From contig NZ_JACIEW010000001.1 in NCBI RefSeq assembly GCF_014197055.1, forward strand, positions 186,001 to 250,000: a DNA stretch of 64,000 nucleotides. The letters run 5' to 3'. The notes beneath the pieces are model-generated. The model saw only the letters and a list, made by a program, of their open reading frames with translations, did no database searches and had not been told where the DNA came from. Below are positions 49,292 through 57,387 of this stretch, piece after piece (the stretch's first letter is position 1; each line of letters opens with the position of its first letter). Made by a program: the position numbers and the translations under genes. This stretch comes from Devosia subaequoris. Lineage in GTDB: Bacteria > Pseudomonadota > Alphaproteobacteria > Rhizobiales > Devosiaceae.

Positions 49292-49325
49292 TTTGACCCT
49301 GCGGCAGCACATTGCCCGGGTCAAA
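49292..49325. other. 8-bp inverted repeat upstream of dnaE
   Basis: TTTGACCC (49292-49299) and GGGTCAAA (49318-49325) are separated by 18 bp, starting 14 bp before the dnaE start and ending just after the small membrane-protein gene. On the minus strand the distal arm contains TTGACC, which with CAGGGT 17 bp on could be a dnaE promoter. An operator or an mRNA hairpin are the alternatives. Confidence 0.4.
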
Positions 49326-49351
49326 CCACCGTTGCTTCAATCCACAGCGGA

Positions 49352-49450
49352 TCACACGAGATGGGTGATGATATCCATCCAGGTGAGCGAGCCGATGGTG
49401 AAGGCGCCAAGGGTAACGAAAGCGGCGAGGTCTTTGACAAAATCGAGCAT
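49352..49450 (-). CDS. Small single-pass membrane protein (32 residues)
   Basis: An open frame encodes 32 residues, starting MLDFVKDLAAFVTLGAFTIG and continuing SLTWMDIITHLV. Residues ~8-24 form one hydrophobic segment with a short charged N-terminus. GGGAG lies 7 nt before the ATG, a well-placed ribosome-binding site. It is on the same strand as dnaE and ends 74 bp before it. It resembles the many unannotated small membrane proteins of alphaproteobacteria; no function can be assigned. It is short enough that chance is possible, but the ribosome-binding site and clean hydrophobic segment argue for a gene. Confidence 0.55.
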   Translation of the reverse strand: MLDFVKDLAAFVTLGAFTIGSLTWMDIITHLV

Positions 49451-49633
49451 CTTGGTCTCCCGTGTTTCTGTAATGTTCTTTTATATTCTCCGTTTGTTCT
49501 CGTCCAGACAGGAACAGCGGTGAAACCGGGGACAGCGGTTTATTGGTTAGGATTTCGTTAGGAGAGCTTGGGCGGGTGTTAAGATTCGGGACGTCCCAAA
49601 GCGCCGCCTCGCCTCTCGGCTATCGGTTGCACG

Positions 49634-49693
49634 GTAACGAACGGCCAGTGGCCCTTCCGAAACTAAGTAGACGAGCCACTGGCCGTTCGTCAC
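49634..49693. repeat. Long inverted repeat, 19-bp arms with one mismatch
   Basis: Arms at 49634-49652 and 49675-49693, built on ACGAACGGCCAGTGGC and its exact complement, enclose 22 bp. The 16-bp core is perfect. It lies in non-coding DNA between lolD and the small membrane gene. No T-run follows on either strand. It could be a dispersed REP-like palindrome or a stable RNA hairpin. Confidence 0.7.
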
Positions 49694-50062
49694 GGAAACA
49701 CGGATTTTCCACGGGTCCGGATTCAGGCGGTACCGTTGTTGCAGGTCCGGCTGCCGAGCTTCTACCCGCGTAAAGAGGCGCCCCTCTTCCCGGCCTCCCC
49801 GCCCGGCCCTGCGTCGGGGCCGCGTGTGTGACGGGATGGAAGGAGGATACGGGAGGATTTGGAGGCGGGGATTACTGATTTAGAAGCTCAGGCCCGAGGG
49901 TGACGTCCGGCGGGGTGGAATATGCGAACGCAATGCCACATCCCGCTGATAGCGGGAGGAGGTTGGATCGAGCATGCCTTGTCTTCGTGCCTTTCGCGCC
50001 AAACGCTCATAGCGTTCTCGCCTCCGGCCGCGCCCCCGGTGCGCCCAGCCCTCCGGGACGGC
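49694..50062. other. Non-coding GC-rich stretch after lolD
   Basis: About 370 bp hold no convincing gene. Two perfect 6-bp hairpins with 3-nt loops occur: CCCGCT-GAT-AGCGGG at 49942-49956 and AACGCT-CAT-AGCGTT at 50002-50016. Short frames here lack ribosome-binding sites or family similarity. No tRNA is seen. Confidence 0.5.
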
Positions 50063-50749
50063 TCAAAGCGTGTGAGGAACCACCAAACCACCCTTGAGCG
50101 TGACGATGCGGTCGGCGCGGCGGGCGAGGTCGTGATTGTGGGTGGCGATGAGGGCGGCAGCGCCTTCGTTCTTGATCAGATCCTTGAGGGCTTCAAACAC
50201 CAGGTCGCTGGTTTCAGGATCAAGATTGCCAGTGGGTTCGTCGGCGAGGATGACGCGAGGATGATTGGCGGCGGCGCGGGCAATGGCGATGCGCTGCTGT
50301 TCACCACCGGACAGTTCGGCCGGGCGATGGGCCGCGCGAGGTGCCACGCCGAGCAGTTCGAGCAGTTCCATGGCCCTGGCTTCGGCCTTGTTCTGGTCCT
50401 GACCGGCGATGAGCTGCGGCAGGGCCACATTCTCGAGGGCGGTGAATTCAGGCAGCAAATGGTGGAACTGATAGACATAGCCGACGGTCGAACGCCGGAG
50501 CTGGGTGCGAGCGCGATCGCCCAAGCGACTGGTGGACTGACCGATAATCTCAATCTCTCCCCCTTGGGGGGATTCGAGCAGGCCACAAAGATGTAGCAGC
50601 GTTGACTTGCCGGCGCCGGACGGCGCGACCAGAGCGACCAGTTCGCCGCTTTCAACCGTCAGATCGGCGGCTTCAAGTACGCGCACCAACATGTCGCCTT
50701 CGCCATAATGGCGATGGACGCCGGAGAGCTTGAGATGGGGCTTACTCAT
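50063..50749 (-). CDS. lolD: Lipoprotein-releasing ABC transporter, ATP-binding subunit
   Basis: LolD powers extraction of outer-membrane lipoproteins from the inner membrane. The 228 residues have Walker A ([19 protein letters not shown]), the Q-loop with the LolD-type [19 protein letters not shown], signature [14 protein letters not shown] and Walker [21 protein letters not shown] 50749 overlaps the permease gene by 8 bp (ATGAGTAA); the longer frame would overlap more and is unlikely. Confidence 0.96.
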   Translation of the reverse strand: MSKPHLKLSGVHRHYGEGDMLVRVLEAADLTVESGELVALVAPSGAGKSTLLHLCGLLESPQGGEIEIIGQSTSRLGDRARTQLRRSTVGYVYQFHHLLPEFTALENVALPQLIAGQDQNKAEARAMELLELLGVAPRAAHRPAELSGGEQQRIAIARAAANHPRVILADEPTGNLDPETSDLVFEALKDLIKNEGAAALIATHNHDLARRADRIVTLKGGLVVPHTL

Positions 50750-52115
50750 AACGCAGGGCCTCGACCGGGTCATATTGCGCGGCGCGCCAGGCGGGATAGA
50801 GCGTGGCCAGGAAGCTCAATCCCAGGGCCATGCAGACCACTACGGTGACCTCCATGGGATCGGTGCGGCTGGGGAGCGAGGACAAGAAGAAGACTTCAGG
50901 CGGGAAGAGCGTCACCCCGAGCAGGTTGGAAATCGAGGCGCGCAAGGTCTCGGCATTGGCCGCAACGATGAGGCCGATGACAGTTCCCACCAGTGTGCCG
51001 ATGACGCCGATGGCTGTGCCGGTGATGGAAAAGATGCGCATGATGGCGCCGCGTGTGGCACCCACGGTGCGCAACACGGCGATATCGGCGCTCTTGTCCT
51101 TCACCAGCATGATGAGGCTGGAAATGATGTTGAACGCGGCCACGAGGATGATCATGGACAGGATGGTGAACATCACCACCCGTTCGACCTGCAGGGCCGA
51201 GAAGAAGGTTTCGTTACGCTGCTGCCAGTCGGTCAGGACCAGCGGGCGCACGCCGGGCGCCGATTGCAGGCGCTGACGCATCAGGGCCACTTCATCGGGA
51301 TCGTCGATGAACACTTCGACGGCCGTGGCGCGAGGGACGCGCTCATAGGCAGCGTCGATTTCGGCGTCGCTGGCCAGCGGATCAAGCCGCTCCATGCCGG
51401 GCTTGAGCACCTCATCGACCATGCGGAAATAATCCTGCGCAGCCTCGAGAGGCATATACATGAAGAAGCTGTCGAACTCGACCATGCCCAGATTGTAGAT
51501 GGCGTTGACGGGGTAGGAGCGGATCTGCGGGGTCGAGCCGAAGGGCGTCATCGCGCCATCGGGATTGATAATCTGCACCTGGTCGCCAATTCCGACGCCA
51601 AGCGTCTGGGCCAGACGATAGCCGATGGCCACGCCCCTGCTGTCGTCCCACTGGTCGAAACCGCCCTGCTCTGCCGAATTGTAGAGCAGATCGAGCTTTT
51701 TGAGGTTCTCTTCATCCATGCCACGGACGGAAACGCCAGTGGATGAGCCGCGGCCGGAGGCCAGTACCTGGCCTTCAACGAAATAGACGGCAAAAGACAC
51801 ACCATCGACCTGTTCCAGGGCCGCGACGGTTTCCTTGTAGTCGGTGAACTGGCTTTCGATGGGATGGGCGGTGAAGTGACCGTTGAGGCCCAGTATCTTG
51901 TCGAGCAGCTCGCCGCGGAAACCGTTCATTACCGACATGACGACAATGAGTGTCGCCACGCCTATGGCGACACCCACCATGGTGAGGCTGGCAATGACCG
52001 AGATGAAGGCTTCCTTGCGGCGGGCGCGCAGATAGCGCCCAGCTATCAACCATTCGAAACGGGCGAAGGGACGGGTCGCCCGCCCTCCCCTCGGCATTGG
52101 CGCGCTGTCGGTCAA
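50742..52115 (-). CDS. Lipoprotein-releasing ABC transporter, permease subunit (LolC/E type)
   Basis: This 457-residue permease has one N-terminal membrane helix ([20 protein letters not shown]), a large periplasmic domain ([38 protein letters not shown]) and three C-terminal helices with the LolC/E coupling pattern, ending [19 protein letters not shown]. As in other alphaproteobacteria there is a single permease gene rather than lolC plus lolE, so it probably forms a homodimer with LolD. The start is either TTG 52115, overlapping the proS stop, or ATG 52097. It is coupled to lolD. Confidence 0.93.
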   Translation of the reverse strand: MTDSAPMPRGGRATRPFARFEWLIAGRYLRARRKEAFISVIASLTMVGVAIGVATLIVVMSVMNGFRGELLDKILGLNGHFTAHPIESQFTDYKETVAALEQVDGVSFAVYFVEGQVLASGRGSSTGVSVRGMDEENLKKLDLLYNSAEQGGFDQWDDSRGVAIGYRLAQTLGVGIGDQVQIINPDGAMTPFGSTPQIRSYPVNAIYNLGMVEFDSFFMYMPLEAAQDYFRMVDEVLKPGMERLDPLASDAEIDAAYERVPRATAVEVFIDDPDEVALMRQRLQSAPGVRPLVLTDWQQRNETFFSALQVERVVMFTILSMIILVAAFNIISSLIMLVKDKSADIAVLRTVGATRGAIMRIFSITGTAIGVIGTLVGTVIGLIVAANAETLRASISNLLGVTLFPPEVFFLSSLPSRTDPMEVTVVVCMALGLSFLATLYPAWRAAQYDPVEALRYE

Positions 52116-53461
52116 ATGTCGGTCATCCGCTGGGGTTCGATCAGGCCTTTAAGGCGAGCGACCGCCTCGGTGAGCGGCAGCGATTCGCGCTCGCCGGTCT
52201 TGCGATGCTTGATTTCAACTTCGCCCGATTTAAGGCCGCGCGGCCCGAGGATCAGTTGATAGGGGATGCCGACGAGGTCGGCTGTGGCGAATTTAGAGCC
52301 CGCGGGTTGGTCGCGGTCGTCATAGAGCATGTCGATGCCGGCTGCTGTGAGCTCGGCATAGAGCTTGTCGCATGCGGCATCGGTATCGGTATCGCCTGCC
52401 TTGAGATTGATCAAAACCGCCTCGAAGGGGGCAACCGAGACCGGCCAGACGATACCGTTTTCGTCGTGGCTGGCTTCGATGATGGCGGGTACGACGCGGG
52501 TCAGGCCGATGCCGTAGGAGCCCATATGCACGACGGTTTCCTTGCCGTCCTGGCCGGTGACGCTGGCCTTCATCGGCTCGGAATATTTGGTGCCGAAATA
52601 GAAGATGTGGCCCACTTCGATGCCGCGGGCGGAGACGCGCTTGTCCTCGGGGACAGCGGCTTCGTATTCGGCCTCGTCGACCATCTCCTCAGTAGCGGCG
52701 TAGAGCGAGGTCCAGTCATTGAAGATGGGCGTGAGGTCACCCATGAAATCGGTGTCCTTGCCGGGAATGGGCTTGTCGAGCAGGTCGCGGTGACAGAAGA
52801 CCTGGCTCTCGCCGGTTTCGGCAAGAATGATCCATTCGTGGCTGAGATCGCCGCCAATGGGGCCGGTATCGGCGCGCATCGGAATGGCGGTCAGGCCCAT
52901 GCGGGCATAGGTGCGCAGATAGGCCACGAACATGCGCTCATAGGCCTTGACCGCATCTTCCTTGGTGAGGTCGAAGCTATAGGCATCCTTCATCAGGAAT
53001 TCGCGCGAGCGCATGGTGCCAAAGCGCGGGCGCACCTCGTCGCGGAACTTCCACTGGATGTGGTAGAGATTGAGCGGCAGGTCCTTGTAGGACTTCACAT
53101 AGCTGCGGAAGATGTCGGTGATCATCTCCTCATTGGTGGGACCATAGAGGAATTCGCGCTCGTGCCGGTCCTCGATGCGCAGCATCTCCTTGCCATACGC
53201 TTCGTAACGGCCGGATTCGCGCCAAAGATCGGCGGACTGAATGGTGGGCATCAAAAGTTCCACCGCGCCGGAGCGGTTCTGCTCCTCCTCGATGATCTTC
53301 TGCACCTTCATCAGCACCTTGTAGCCCATGGGCAGCCAGGAATAGAGGCCTGAGGCCTGCTGGCGGATCATGCCGGCGCGCAACATCAGGCGGTGCGAAA
53401 CGATCTCGGCTTCCTTGGGCACATCACGAAGCACCGGCATAAAGTAGCGGGAAAAGCGCAT
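52112..53461 (-). CDS. proS: Proline-tRNA ligase (short alphaproteobacterial type)
   Basis: This 449-residue class II synthetase charges tRNA-Pro. It shows motif 1 around [19 protein letters not shown], motif 2 with [20 protein letters not shown] and motif 3 with [17 protein letters not shown]. At ~450 residues it lacks the ~180-residue editing insertion of the E. coli enzyme; alphaproteobacteria usually have this short form and edit Ala-tRNA-Pro with a separate protein. The C-terminal anticodon-binding domain is present. It shares an operon with the lol genes. Confidence 0.96.
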   Translation of the reverse strand: MRFSRYFMPVLRDVPKEAEIVSHRLMLRAGMIRQQASGLYSWLPMGYKVLMKVQKIIEEEQNRSGAVELLMPTIQSADLWRESGRYEAYGKEMLRIEDRHEREFLYGPTNEEMITDIFRSYVKSYKDLPLNLYHIQWKFRDEVRPRFGTMRSREFLMKDAYSFDLTKEDAVKAYERMFVAYLRTYARMGLTAIPMRADTGPIGGDLSHEWIILAETGESQVFCHRDLLDKPIPGKDTDFMGDLTPIFNDWTSLYAATEEMVDEAEYEAAVPEDKRVSARGIEVGHIFYFGTKYSEPMKASVTGQDGKETVVHMGSYGIGLTRVVPAIIEASHDENGIVWPVSVAPFEAVLINLKAGDTDTDAACDKLYAELTAAGIDMLYDDRDQPAGSKFATADLVGIPYQLILGPRGLKSGEVEIKHRKTGERESLPLTEAVARLKGLIEPQRMTDI

Positions 53462-53487
53462 TGGAACTCCGACTGATGTTCTTTTTT

Positions 53488-53534
53488 AGCATGTCCTTGT
53501 CGGAAAACCGGCGACCACTTTTCCGGAACATGCT
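53488..53534. repeat. Palindromic intergenic repeat of a type widespread in Hyphomicrobiales
   Basis: AGCATGT ... GGAAAA ... TTTTCC ... ACATGCT forms a ~47-bp imperfect palindrome. It matches, from memory, the common rhizobial intergenic element (AGCATGatc...GAAAACCGG...ACTTTTC...CATGCT). It sits upstream of proS on the minus strand. It is not a gene; it may be a mobile-type repeat or an RNA hairpin. Confidence 0.75.
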
Positions 53535-53618
53535 CAGGTCGACTCGCAGGATTTGCTGATGCACACTCAAATCGCAACCGTCCATTCGATGCAAGCATGC
53601 AAGCTATGCAGAATGTAC

Positions 53619-53647
53619 TTGGCAGAGCGATTTTCTGTTGTTAGGGT
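53619..53647 (+). promoter_or_regulatory. Promoter for candidate small RNA
   Basis: TTGGCA (53619-53624) and TAGGGT (53642-53647) have exact 17-bp spacing. Transcription would start near 53655 and run into a strong terminator with no open reading frame between them. Confidence 0.5.
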
Positions 53648-53654
53648 CCGCCCC

Positions 53655-53792
53655 AATAAAACAAAGGTGGCCCAAACCGCCGGACGTCGACAACGTCAAG
53701 GGAGGAGCGTTGGCAGCCGCTTCGTAGCGCGCCTAAGACCAACGTATTGTCGAACAAACTCATTCAAGCAGGGCCTCGTGCCCTGCTTTTTT
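53655..53792 (+). ncRNA. Candidate structured small RNA (~138 nt)
   Basis: The span between a promoter and an intrinsic terminator has no credible protein. It folds by eye into three local hairpins: GGTGG/CCGCC (53666-53681), GACGT/ACGTC (53683-53697), and CGTTGG/CCAACG (53708-53744) enclosing CGCT-TCGT-AGCG (53718-53729). The unpaired AGGGAGGAG between hairpins 2 and 3 resembles a ribosome-binding site and could pair with pyrimidine-rich targets or be a decoy. I do not recognise a known RNA family. An alternative is a long 5' leader of the gene at 53812, but the terminator would stop most transcripts. Confidence 0.5.
53766..53792 (+). terminator. Strong intrinsic terminator
   Basis: A perfect 9-bp stem AAGCAGGGC / GCCCTGCTT with a 5-nt loop continues into a six-T run. 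No plus-strand gene ends just upstream, which is why a non-coding transcript is inferred. Confidence 0.92.
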
Positions 53793-53811
53793 GTTTGAGG
53801 AACAAATTGTT

Positions 53812-54129
53812 ATGACCGATTCCGCAACATTCACGCGAATTGCTTTGAGCCTGCCAGGCGCGATCTCCGCGCCGCATTTTGACAAGGTCGCCTTCAAGGT
53901 GAATCGCACATTTGCGACCCTGGCAGCCGATGGCCGAAGCGCCAATATCAAATTCGCGCCAGAGGAGCAGGAATTGAAGTGCATGGTCGCGCCGGAGATA
54001 TTCCGGGTCATCGACAATGGCTGGGGGCGCCAAGGCTGGACGACCATGACGTTGGCGTCAGCCAATGAGGCGGACATCGTGGCGGCACTGGAGTTGGCGC
54101 ATACCCACGCGGTAGCAAAGAAACGCTGA
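53812..54129 (+). CDS. MmcQ/YjbR family DNA-binding-fold protein
   Basis: This 105-residue protein has the YjbR/MmcQ (CyaY-like) pattern: IALSLPGAISAPHFDKVAFK, ANIKFAPEEQELKCM, NGWGRQGWTTMTLASANEAD and a final helix. The family is structurally known, with a DNA-binding-like fold, but of uncertain function. GAGGAA lies 10 nt before ATG 53812; an in-frame TTG at 53791 sits inside the upstream terminator and is rejected. A GGGCG/CGCCC hairpin at 54145-54162 follows, converging with the DUF1467 gene. Confidence 0.85.
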   Translation: MTDSATFTRIALSLPGAISAPHFDKVAFKVNRTFATLAADGRSANIKFAPEEQELKCMVAPEIFRVIDNGWGRQGWTTMTLASANEADIVAALELAHTHAVAKKR

Positions 54130-54202
54130 CCGGATTTGACAAGGGGGCGATGAAAACCGCCCACCCATTTCTACGGGCCCGTCCGGCAGGGAGAGGTACG
54201 GA

Positions 54203-54454
54203 TCAGCGATTCCAGTAGGCTTGTAGAGTTTCGTTGCTGATGCCCCACAGCAGGAGCGCAGTGAGCACAGCGGCCAGGGCAGTGGTGATCAGCGCTTTAG
54301 TGATCAGGCGGGGCGCAATTGGGGCCCCGGGATCAGAGCCGGCGACAATTTCTGCGCCGGTTTCGTGATGGCTGTGACTGCCGATGGGCATAACCGCCAC
54401 AAAGGTGAGCCACCAGACAACGAAATAAACGGCGATGATCGATCCGATTTGCAT
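54203..54454 (-). CDS. DUF1467 family membrane protein
   Basis: This 83-residue inner-membrane protein starts with a hydrophobic helix (SIIAVYFVVWWLTFVAVMPI), then a His-containing loop (GSHSHHETGAEIVAGSDPGAP) and a second helix (ALITTALAAVLTALLLWGIS). This is the DUF1467 pattern, a small alphaproteobacterial family often found between proS and rnj. Its function is unknown. The intergenic stretch upstream (54455-54595) shows nothing clear. Confidence 0.9.
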   Translation of the reverse strand: MQIGSIIAVYFVVWWLTFVAVMPIGSHSHHETGAEIVAGSDPGAPIAPRLITKALITTALAAVLTALLLWGISNETLQAYWNR

Positions 54455-54595
54455 AGGGCTACCTAACGCGGATTTTGGGTCGGTGGGAAGCCGTCAGCAT
54501 GTCGCAACCGGGGTCGTTCAAGTTGCATTAACCATCGTCAAGCAGATGGTGCGAAGGCGGCGAACGCAAACGGGCCAACAATCATTGCTGAAGGC

Positions 54596-54802
54596 ATGAG
54601 CCAGCCCGCCCAACGATACATCTTTCGCTTCATTCACCAACCCTGTCCCAAAGGATGGACTGTCAGAGACACCGTGTCAGGGCAGACCAATGGTATCTAT
54701 GCGTCAGAAGACGAGGCGGTACTCGCTGCCCTGGCGCAGACCAGCCTGCGCAGCGAGTATCGAAACGAGTACATCTCCGATGCGGCTATTCCTCTGGAGT
54801 AG
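54596..54802 (+). CDS. Small hypothetical protein (68 residues)
   Basis: The 68-residue frame has no similarity I recognise. It is soluble and mixed in composition, with YIFRFIHQPCPKGWTVRD and EDEAVLAALAQTSLRSEYRN. The second half looks like a helix-forming tail. There is no good ribosome-binding site before the ATG. It converges with rnj, 7 bp apart. It could be genuine, as the frame fills the gap exactly, but support is thin. Confidence 0.4.
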   Translation: MSQPAQRYIFRFIHQPCPKGWTVRDTVSGQTNGIYASEDEAVLAALAQTSLRSEYRNEYISDAAIPLE

Positions 54803-54809
54803 CGGCCGA

Positions 54810-56483
54810 CTAAACCCGATGCACGAAGACCGAGACGTTGGGCTTGCGGCCCCAGAAGGCGTTGACCTCGTTGCGGATGGCCTTGAACAGCGCTGAGTTG
54901 AGCACTTCGGTGTCGCTGCGGCGCTTGGCGGGCATCGACTTGATGACACCGGTGATGGTGTCTTCGATGAGGTCGGTAACCGATTCATCGTCGGTTTCGG
55001 GCAGCCCCTCGACGACCAGATCGGGGCCAGAGACAACCTGACCACCGCCATTGACGCAGAGGCTGACGATGACCATGCCGCCAAAGGACAGGCGGCGGCG
55101 GCCCTTCACGCCGCTTTCCTCGGGGGTGCAGAGCACCAGACCATCGAGATAGAGTTCGCCGGTGCGCACTTCGGCCGGGTAGGCCATAGGCTCGGGGAAG
55201 AGCCGGACCATATCGCCATTGCGAGCTTCACAGACATTGGGAATGCCCTCTTCCCGGCCCAGTTTGGCATGGGCCTGCAAATGCACGGACTCGCCATGAA
55301 CCGGCACCAGCACTTCGGGCTTGACCCAGGAGTAGAGCTTCTGCAACTCGCCGCGCCGAGGGTGGCCGGTCACGTGGACAAGCGCGTCATTGGCGGTGAT
55401 GAGTTCGACACCCTTGTCGATCAGCAGGTTCTGAATGTCGATGACTTCGCGCTCGTTGCCCGGGATGGCCCAGGACGAAAAGATCATGCGGTCGCCAGCA
55501 TTGAGGTCGATCACCGGGTGGTCACCACGGGCGATACGGGCAATGGCCGCGCGGGCCTCGCCCTGGCTGCCGGTGCAGATCAGCACGCACTTGTCGCGCG
55601 GGATGGACTTGAAGGCATCCTGGTCGTGCAAAGTTGGCAGGCCCTCAAGCATGCCCAACTCACGGGCAATGCCCATGATCCGGTGCAACGAGCGACCTGA
55701 AAGAACCACCTCACGACCGGCCTTATGGGCGGCCCGAACGATGGACACCACGCGTCCGACATTCGAGGCGAAGGTCGTGACGGCGACGCGGTGCGGTGCA
55801 TCGGCGATCAGCTTGGCGAGATTGTCGCCGACTTCCTGTTCGCTTGGGCTTTCGCCTTCCTTGGTTGCGTTGGTGGAGTCGCAGATCAAAGCCAGCGGTG
55901 AGGAGGTGTCCTCGCCGATCTTCTTGAGGCGATCAAAATTGGTTGGTGCGCTGATAACCGGGGTCGGATCGAGCTTCCAATCGCCCGTGTGCAGGGCGCG
56001 ACCAATCGGCGTGGTGATCAGGATGGCGTTCGATTCCGGGATCGAGTGCGCCACATTGATAGGCTCGATGGTGAAGGGACCGACTTCGAACGGCTTGCCC
56101 GGCTGCATGATGGTGACATCGACATTCTCGACGATACCGTCTCCCGCCCGCTTGGCGGCCAGCATGGCGGCGGTAAACGGGGTCGCATAGACCGGCTTGT
56201 CAAAGACCGGCCAGAGGTCGAGTACCGCACCGTAGTGATCTTCGTGGCTATGCGTGAGAATCAGAGCCAGGACGTCGTCGGCGTTTTCCTCGAGAAATTC
56301 GGGATTGGCCATGATCAGTTCGATGCCAGGCAGATCAGGGCCACCGAAGCTGACCCCGCAATCGACCACGATCCATTTGCGACGATGCGCCGGTCCGAAG
56401 CCATAGGCCGCCATGTTCATGCCGATTTCGCCAACGCCGCCAAGCGGCACAAAGACGAGTTCATCCCTTTGGTTCTTAGCCAT
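54810..56483 (-). CDS. rnj: Ribonuclease J
   Basis: RNase J is a 5'-3' exo- and endoribonuclease of the beta-lactamase/beta-CASP family involved in rRNA and mRNA maturation. The 557 residues include the zinc motif LILTHSHEDHYGAVLDLWPV, SNAILITTPIGRALHTGDWKLD, the beta-CASP domain with VLICTGSQGEARAAIARIAR and LVHVTGHPRRGELQKLYSWV, and a C-terminal domain. MAKNQRDELVFVPLGGVGEI is the start; AAGGA lies upstream. The longer frame extends into the birA gap. Adjacent birA and nuoN form the usual neighbourhood. Confidence 0.97.
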   Translation of the reverse strand: MAKNQRDELVFVPLGGVGEIGMNMAAYGFGPAHRRKWIVVDCGVSFGGPDLPGIELIMANPEFLEENADDVLALILTHSHEDHYGAVLDLWPVFDKPVYATPFTAAMLAAKRAGDGIVENVDVTIMQPGKPFEVGPFTIEPINVAHSIPESNAILITTPIGRALHTGDWKLDPTPVISAPTNFDRLKKIGEDTSSPLALICDSTNATKEGESPSEQEVGDNLAKLIADAPHRVAVTTFASNVGRVVSIVRAAHKAGREVVLSGRSLHRIMGIARELGMLEGLPTLHDQDAFKSIPRDKCVLICTGSQGEARAAIARIARGDHPVIDLNAGDRMIFSSWAIPGNEREVIDIQNLLIDKGVELITANDALVHVTGHPRRGELQKLYSWVKPEVLVPVHGESVHLQAHAKLGREEGIPNVCEARNGDMVRLFPEPMAYPAEVRTGELYLDGLVLCTPEESGVKGRRRLSFGGMVIVSLCVNGGGQVVSGPDLVVEGLPETDDESVTDLIEDTITGVIKSMPAKRRSDTEVLNSALFKAIRNEVNAFWGRKPNVSVFVHRV

Positions 56484-56556
56484 GGGTATTTTTCCTTGTC
56501 TGGGAGAACGCCGGACGATCTCGAGGTCGCCGGCCGCCCTGCCCTTTATGTTGTGG

Positions 56557-57387
56557 TCAGCTTCGGGCGCTGGCCGTTGCCCCAAAATGCACATCGCCCG
56601 CCGTGATCGGATGCCGCGCGCCATCGTCGTCGCGAATGATCAACCGACCCGAGGAGTCGATGGTTTCAAAAATGCCCCGGCGTGTTACGCCGTCCTGACT
56701 GATCGCCACCGGCGCGCCAATGCCGGCGGCGGCGCCACGCCAGCGGGCGAGCACCGCCCCAACGCCCTGGCCATCGTTCCAGAGGCTGAAAGCGTCAACC
56801 CAGGCGTCGGACAGAGCCTCGAACACATCTTCGGCCGAGCGTTCAACGCCCAAGGTCCGCAGCGAGGTTGCTGGATAGGGCACCCCTTGAGGCGCTGCAA
56901 CTACATTGACGCCAATGCCGACTATGACGGCCTGACGCCCATCTGCGGCTTTGGTGGTTTCGAGCAGGATACCCGCCAGCTTGGCGCCGTCCGCCAGCAC
57001 GTCATTGGGCCATTTGAGCGCAATGCGCGAGCGGCCATCAGCGCCGTCGGCCCCATCGATGCCGATGCGAACCATGCCGCCCGGCAAAATGGCCGAGAGG
57101 CCGGCATTGAGCGCAACACCGGCCACAAAGCCCAGTGTGGCGATGGTGTCGGGCGAGCCATCGGGCACGATCAGAAGGCTGGCCGCCAGGTTGCCGTGAG
57201 GGCTGTGCCACTCCCTGCCCCGCCGACCGCGCCCCGCCGTTTGTTGCAGGGCCGTGAACCAGATGCCGCCAGGATCGCCTGCGGCCGCCGCAGCGAGCGC
57301 TTCGCTATTGGTGGAGCCGATGGTGTCAAAGCCCGCAAGCCGGTATCCGGCATCGCGGGCTTTGCCACCAAGCGTAAAGCTCGCCAC
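56557..57387 (-). CDS. birA: Biotin-[acetyl-CoA-carboxylase] ligase
   Basis: BirA attaches biotin to the acetyl-CoA carboxylase carrier protein and other carboxylases. The 276 residues carry FDTIGSTNSEALAAAAAG, TALQQTAGRGRRGREWHSP (the GRGRRGR biotinyl-AMP loop), ALKWPNDVLADGAKLAGIL and VGIGVNVVAAP. It lacks the N-terminal helix-turn-helix of E. coli BirA, so it is a ligase only and not a repressor. The GTG start immediately follows the nuoN stop codon, so it is probably cotranscribed with the nuo operon. Confidence 0.95.
   Translation of the reverse strand: MASFTLGGKARDAGYRLAGFDTIGSTNSEALAAAAAGDPGGIWFTALQQTAGRGRRGREWHSPHGNLAASLLIVPDGSPDTIATLGFVAGVALNAGLSAILPGGMVRIGIDGADGADGRSRIALKWPNDVLADGAKLAGILLETTKAADGRQAVIVGIGVNVVAAPQGVPYPATSLRTLGVERSAEDVFEALSDAWVDAFSLWNDGQGVGAVLARWRGAAAGIGAPVAISQDGVTRRGIFETIDSSGRLIIRDDDGARHPITAGDVHFGATASARS

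Noticed and set aside
49888..50091. A 67-codon minus-strand frame after lolD
   Set aside because: Overlaps the lolD 3' end, with biased Arg/Gly/Pro composition, and no ribosome-binding site.
53553..53798. An 81-codon plus-strand frame before the MmcQ-like gene
   Set aside because: It runs through the terminator stem and T-run and has no ribosome-binding site; the region is better explained as a non-coding RNA.
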